Assembly (NCBI RefSeq): GCF_001039355.2
Contig: NW_019776037.1
Span: 15,961 to 79,960, forward strand
Source of the DNA: Lingula anatina
Lineage: Eukaryota > Brachiopoda > Lingulata > Lingulida > Lingulidae
DNA length: 64,000 bases
Direction of reading: 5' to 3'
Below the pieces are notes generated by a model, which was not told where the DNA came from, did not search any database, and saw only the letters and a program-made list of their open reading frames with translations. Every line of letters begins with the position of its first letter. Position 1 is the first letter of the stretch. Positions 59,703 through 64,000 of this stretch are shown here, in pieces. A program made the translations under genes and the position numbers.

Positions 59703-60973
59703 TTTAACACGCAAACGCACTTGCTGGTGGTCGTGATGAAACAGACTCCGCGCGCTGCGTGTGCAGGCCTATATGCGGACTTGGTATGACGAAACGTATT
59801 CCCCGCGAGACCTACGACACGTTCTGTGAGACGATCAGCTGATGGCTTTTTCCGTTTGTTTTTACCGGCGAAAAGTGCCTGCTAATCGATATCTTACAAG
59901 TACCCTCTTGCGCTTTCTTGGAGGGGTTGTAAACGGAAATGGCATCGTCTTAAATATTTCCCTTAGTCTTTTAAGATAACCTGTGTTGATGTTTGGAAGC
60001 ACGTTTCATTTTATTCTAAAGATAGTCATTCAACAATTGTTTTTACTCTGTTGCCTTGTGCCAAAACAGACGTTTTTGCTTTTTTATACATTTGTCACAA
60101 ATTACATATAATAAACGGAAGTTGAATAAAAGAGTTTACTTGGTAAACGTTTTAGAAGTGCACTTAAAATTAAAGGGTCAAAGACATTATCAGGAAGAAT
60201 AGTGTTTCTAAGCGGTTTCTTATCAGTATAGTCCTTGACACCGCTCTGGAGAGTAATCAGTACACGTTAATACGTGACTACAACAATTGAGCATACTTTA
60301 ATAGTGTAATGGAAGCCGCCTCTTCTTGCGATACTTATTATCCACTACAACATTGCTTCATAAATCTATTATCTATCAATTACCCCTTCTTCCAAAACGC
60401 TCTTTTATACCAAATAGCGGGTAATTATCCAATTTACGTCAGCCAGACTCCGCCGTTTGTTCGTAATGCATTGCTTTCATTGACCAGGAAACTATAGATT
60501 GCGCTTCTGAATGGACCTAGCATCGGATAAGCCGAGGTGAACTAACTAATAAAGGAATAAACATGAATAAATCATCATTTTCAGCACAATGTGAGTTGAA
60601 TTTGGGTAACAGAGTCCAATTGAGAGTTAGTATATTGTCAATGAATCCCAGTCTTATTCTCCAATAGTGCCGTATTGGTTCCGACAACTGGGTTCATTGA
60701 TGTGCATTGCCTCCAACAGTGTTGTTAATGGGGATGAAATTGGCATATCATTAGTCCAAACTATATAAGATCTATCATTGATTATTACGATCATCAACTT
60801 AAATGTCCTGTATATTTTCCCAGTAATTTAGACTTAATATGTCGACTAAGAATGGCCATTACGTTATTTCCCCTTGAACTGTCATCGACATCAAAGAAAC
60901 CATACAACTGTCTCTAAACTGTCTTCAAACTCCAGTGCCTTGTTTGCATATCTGCTGTTTTCTTTTTTTCTTT

Positions 60974-61026
<53 letters not shown>

Positions 61027-63699
61027 CAATCCATTCACCTTTGCATCTTACCTCTACAATGGGAAAACAATTTTATTAACAGAACTACGGAGCGATTCCT
61101 TCCGCTGTCCCTCTGCCGTTAAATGTCACGATGCCACGACTGGTAAAATAGAACATATCATAGGCCAGTCTAGGTCAATCTGTTTACTGGCATTCAAAAC
61201 GTAACTCCTATCCTTTTTAACCCCATTATATGCATAGTTCAAATCAAGATAACCCTGGATTTCTGGGGTTCCTGGAAACTCGCCTGCTGCTTTCAGAATG
61301 CCTCTGGCGTTTCTAGTAGCTGCTGATAGTAGAGGAGTGAGTTTCCAGGTACTTTGGACACGCGTGGTGGCGGAAATATAACAAATTCCACTTTAATAAT
61401 TATAATGATAGCAATATTCTATCTCTGAAAATCACACCACACAAACGTCTCAGCGTTGTTGACATATATCATTACATGTAAAATTATAATATTACAAAGT
61501 TTAACTTAAAACAAATGAAAAGGAATAAAAGCCAAAAGAGACATCAGCCAAAGTAATAATGTTTGGGACCAAAAGAAAAGCGCTGTCTTTGAGATGTATC
61601 AAGTTTCGTTTCTATCAAAAAAGCAATGCAATACTACAGAGACAGAACACTGATACCATTATTGTATGCTTTCCTGAAACCATCTTTTTTCATTAAATTC
61701 ATCTAATACTTTCAAGAAATGAAGCCATTGTAATGCACTTCATTTTTTTTTTTTTTTGCTATTATCCTTGTATCTAAACCAGATGGATTGGCGATTCAAC
61801 CATTCGTGAATGATTTTTATTACCAGTTGGGCTTCCCTAACAACACTTTGAAACTCTGCGACTCAGGGTTCTTTGACAACTGGCAATTAATTTAGCGGAC
61901 GCTGATTTGGTTCGTCTCCCGTCAGGAGTCGGACATCCAGAGGGGTTAACTTAAATGACACAAGATGCAATTAGCCTGGCTTTGTTTTCTTGTCAACGCC
62001 ATCAGAGACCTCTGGGGACGCCACTTAAAGAATTTGTTGATGAGACGGTTTGTATTTAGACTGCCAAACGGGAGAGGCTTTGGGAGTTTGCAACGCTGAT
62101 TTCCTGTTATTTAATGGCAATGCGTAGTGAAAATAACTAAATTAATAGTCCAAAATTGCTGCAGATCACTGTAAGAAGGCAAAAAAGAGAAAGGTGTACG
62201 TGCAGGCAGGCAGCCTCAACAATGCCGTCTGCATTGTCACGGATTCCTACGGGTAATTGAGCTTCGAGATTTACATTCTGCTTAAAAACAAAAGGAACCG
62301 GAGATATTTTTAGATGGCGGTCTAGGCAACATCGGCTCTGATTAACTGACTGACGGTTTGATCTGTCATCTCTTTAAAGGCCAATGATTATACGATCTTC
62401 TTAAAAAGTTCAGCAATCTACAAAAGGGAAAGGAGTGTCTATGACCCGATGATAAATACTAACTACATGAATAGATAAACAATTAGAAAAACAGACAAAT
62501 AAAAGAAGGGTGAAATAGCCAGGAAACCCCCAAGATTGCCGTTCTGTAGATTTGCCTTATTGTATTGAACACTACCTTATAAAATTTGATGAAGGGTTAT
62601 TCAGAAAGTAAACAGGAAAACTCAGTTTAACTGAAGTCCATTCCTGTTACACATGGGCAACGTGACAGAGTCACCCATGATAGTAAGTCCGCTTCCCATT
62701 CATTTGTATAGGTAAGTCTCGCCCTAAATGCTGACCCACTTCGGTCAGGAATACCCTAACCATTATAACTAAATGGAGGGCGTATATTCTGTCATACGGA
62801 CCCCAGACAGAACCTACGATCGACACGGCCTTGATATGCACAATTTTACAAGAATGAGGTTTAGTTGATGAAGTTTAATTTTAGGACCTACCAACACATT
62901 TGGCTACGCCACAGGTTAATCGACCAAGACGTGTAAACAAAATATCTAATAATTAATCGTCCGCGCCGTTGTTGCCACGTGCTCCTTTTCAACCAATGGC
63001 GGTGATAAAAGCCAAGATTCCAACAGATATTAAAACTAGATACAATAAAGGCTCTTCTTAAAGATTAAACTACTAAAATCAATGTGGATAATAGTTATTT
63101 TCTTTTATTCCATGCTATGATTTCTAATATACCCATGATGATGATAATCTAATGAATGGAAAAATAACCAGTGTTATCCATGATAATTCAACGGTCAAGT
63201 TTCTAGTAACAGGCGACATTTCTGTTAAATCTCCATGCAATATATTCATACAGTTTCAAATGTCGACGTATTGTGGCTAATGACAAATAAATTGTTGTGA
63301 AAACTATAAGAAAACACTCCAAACAGTGCTATGAATGTCAATTAGTACACTAGGTTTTCCTACTTTGTACAAAAACCAGGATTTTAACTACGCGCACAAC
63401 CAAACCGATATGCTTATTATGCCGCTACAGCTTTCTGATTTTTTCTCAGTATTTCTTTTTTTTTTTTCCAATGAAAAATTGACCCAAAATGATCAAATTA
63501 GCTACACATTCATCAACAGATCCTGGTTTCTCAAAATACGAAATTCACACAAACGCGATAATATACAAGTGCCATTTCAATAATAAATTAACCCGAATGT
63601 TCAATGAATGCTGTCCAATAAGACTCATTAAAAATATCCGATACATAATCCTCTGTTTGCTATTTTGTAATGTTTCTTTCATCTGGTCGTGTTTGGAGT
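59703..63699. other. Gene-poor right flank
   Basis: A CpG-rich stretch at about 59,700-59,850 is the likely promoter of the minus-strand secreted gene. Beyond it only a (CT)n run, T-rich runs and short non-coding-like frames are seen. Some of it may be intron or 3' UTR of the gene whose last exon is at 63,700-63,831. Confidence 0.4.
60978..61024 (+). repeat. (CT)n microsatellite
   Basis: CT run in gene-poor sequence on the right side of the window. Confidence 0.9.
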
Positions 63700-63831
63700 C
63701 TAAAAGCCGAGTGGATTCTGCTGCTGAGCTCCCCCGTGGCTGATGATTTCGTTAGAGATGGCGGCGTAGTTTTTGAACAGTTGTCGTTGGCGCGGGGAGA
63801 CGGCTAGGGCAATCTTCACTCTGTCTAAAGC
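63700..63831 (-). CDS. Terminal exon of an unidentified gene (partial)
   Basis: After a good acceptor (TTCATTCCAG) the minus strand has an open frame of 43 codons to TAG. It reads like ordinary conserved coding sequence: a helix-forming stretch containing DRVKIALAVSPRQRQLF and a polar C-terminus ending QQQNPLGF. It is GC-richer than its surroundings. Earlier exons would lie beyond the right edge of the window. I do not recognise the protein family. Confidence 0.5.
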   Translation of the reverse strand, partial: ALDRVKIALAVSPRQRQLFKNYAAISNEIISHGGAQQQNPLGF

Positions 63832-63953
63832 CTGGAATGAAACAGCATATTGATATGGGTGAGAGAGACCGTGTTATCAATTTCACATTGCTCATGTGAC
63901 TGTATGTGTGCCTGTGAGCACTGAGACAAAATTAGTAAAATTTTCGGTTCTTA

Positions 63954-64000
<47 letters not shown>

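Overview
The window is eukaryotic: multi-exon genes with GT-AG introns, AATAAA polyadenylation signals, AT-rich spacers and many microsatellites. It is dominated by a plus-strand tandem array of seven complete genes (about 1 to 52,000). Each encodes a membrane-anchored BRICHOS proprotein ending in a cationic cysteine/arginine/tyrosine-rich peptide after a furin-type RQKR site. This layout (anchor, BRICHOS domain, C-terminal beta-hairpin antimicrobial peptide) is the one known from annelid peptides such as arenicin, alvinellacin, capitellacin and nicomicin. The most likely source is therefore a marine annelid; this is an inference from gene family, and the species is not identified.

All seven genes have six exons and the same intron phases (introns 1-4 phase 0, intron 5 phase 1), and all reading frames are intact. 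Exons 1-5 (cytoplasmic tail, Val/Ala-rich membrane segment, BRICHOS domain) are strongly conserved. Exon 6, which carries only the cleavage site and the mature peptide, varies in length (36-46 residues) and cysteine number (2, 6 or 10). Copies 1-5 (starts at 31, 6152, 11973, 20968, 27015) form one subfamily. Copies 6-7 (38597, 47438) form a second, produced by a visible segmental duplication (about 36.13-43.52 kb and 43.77-52.70 kb). The spacers hold mobile elements: a 5'-truncated non-LTR retrotransposon (31.67-33.10 kb), a dead Tc1/mariner-like copy in intron 5 of copy 5, and three short inverted-repeat elements. For three of the insertions the paralogous block supplies the empty site.

Other genes: a minus-strand gene at 34.7-35.6 kb encodes a ten-cysteine colipase/prokineticin/astakine-like secreted domain (first exon not found). 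A single J-domain first exon lies on the minus strand at 18.7 kb. A tRNA-Glu(UUC) is at 53,388. A probable minus-strand secreted cysteine-rich protein spans 59.70 to 54.57 kb, and a minus-strand terminal exon lies at 63.70-63.83 kb. The rest of 53.5-64 kb looks intergenic or intronic.

Inferred logic: the array is a rapidly diversifying effector locus. A constant chaperone-like BRICHOS proregion delivers different beta-strand peptides, and copies 6 and 7 carry conserved kappaB-like sites that suggest immune induction.
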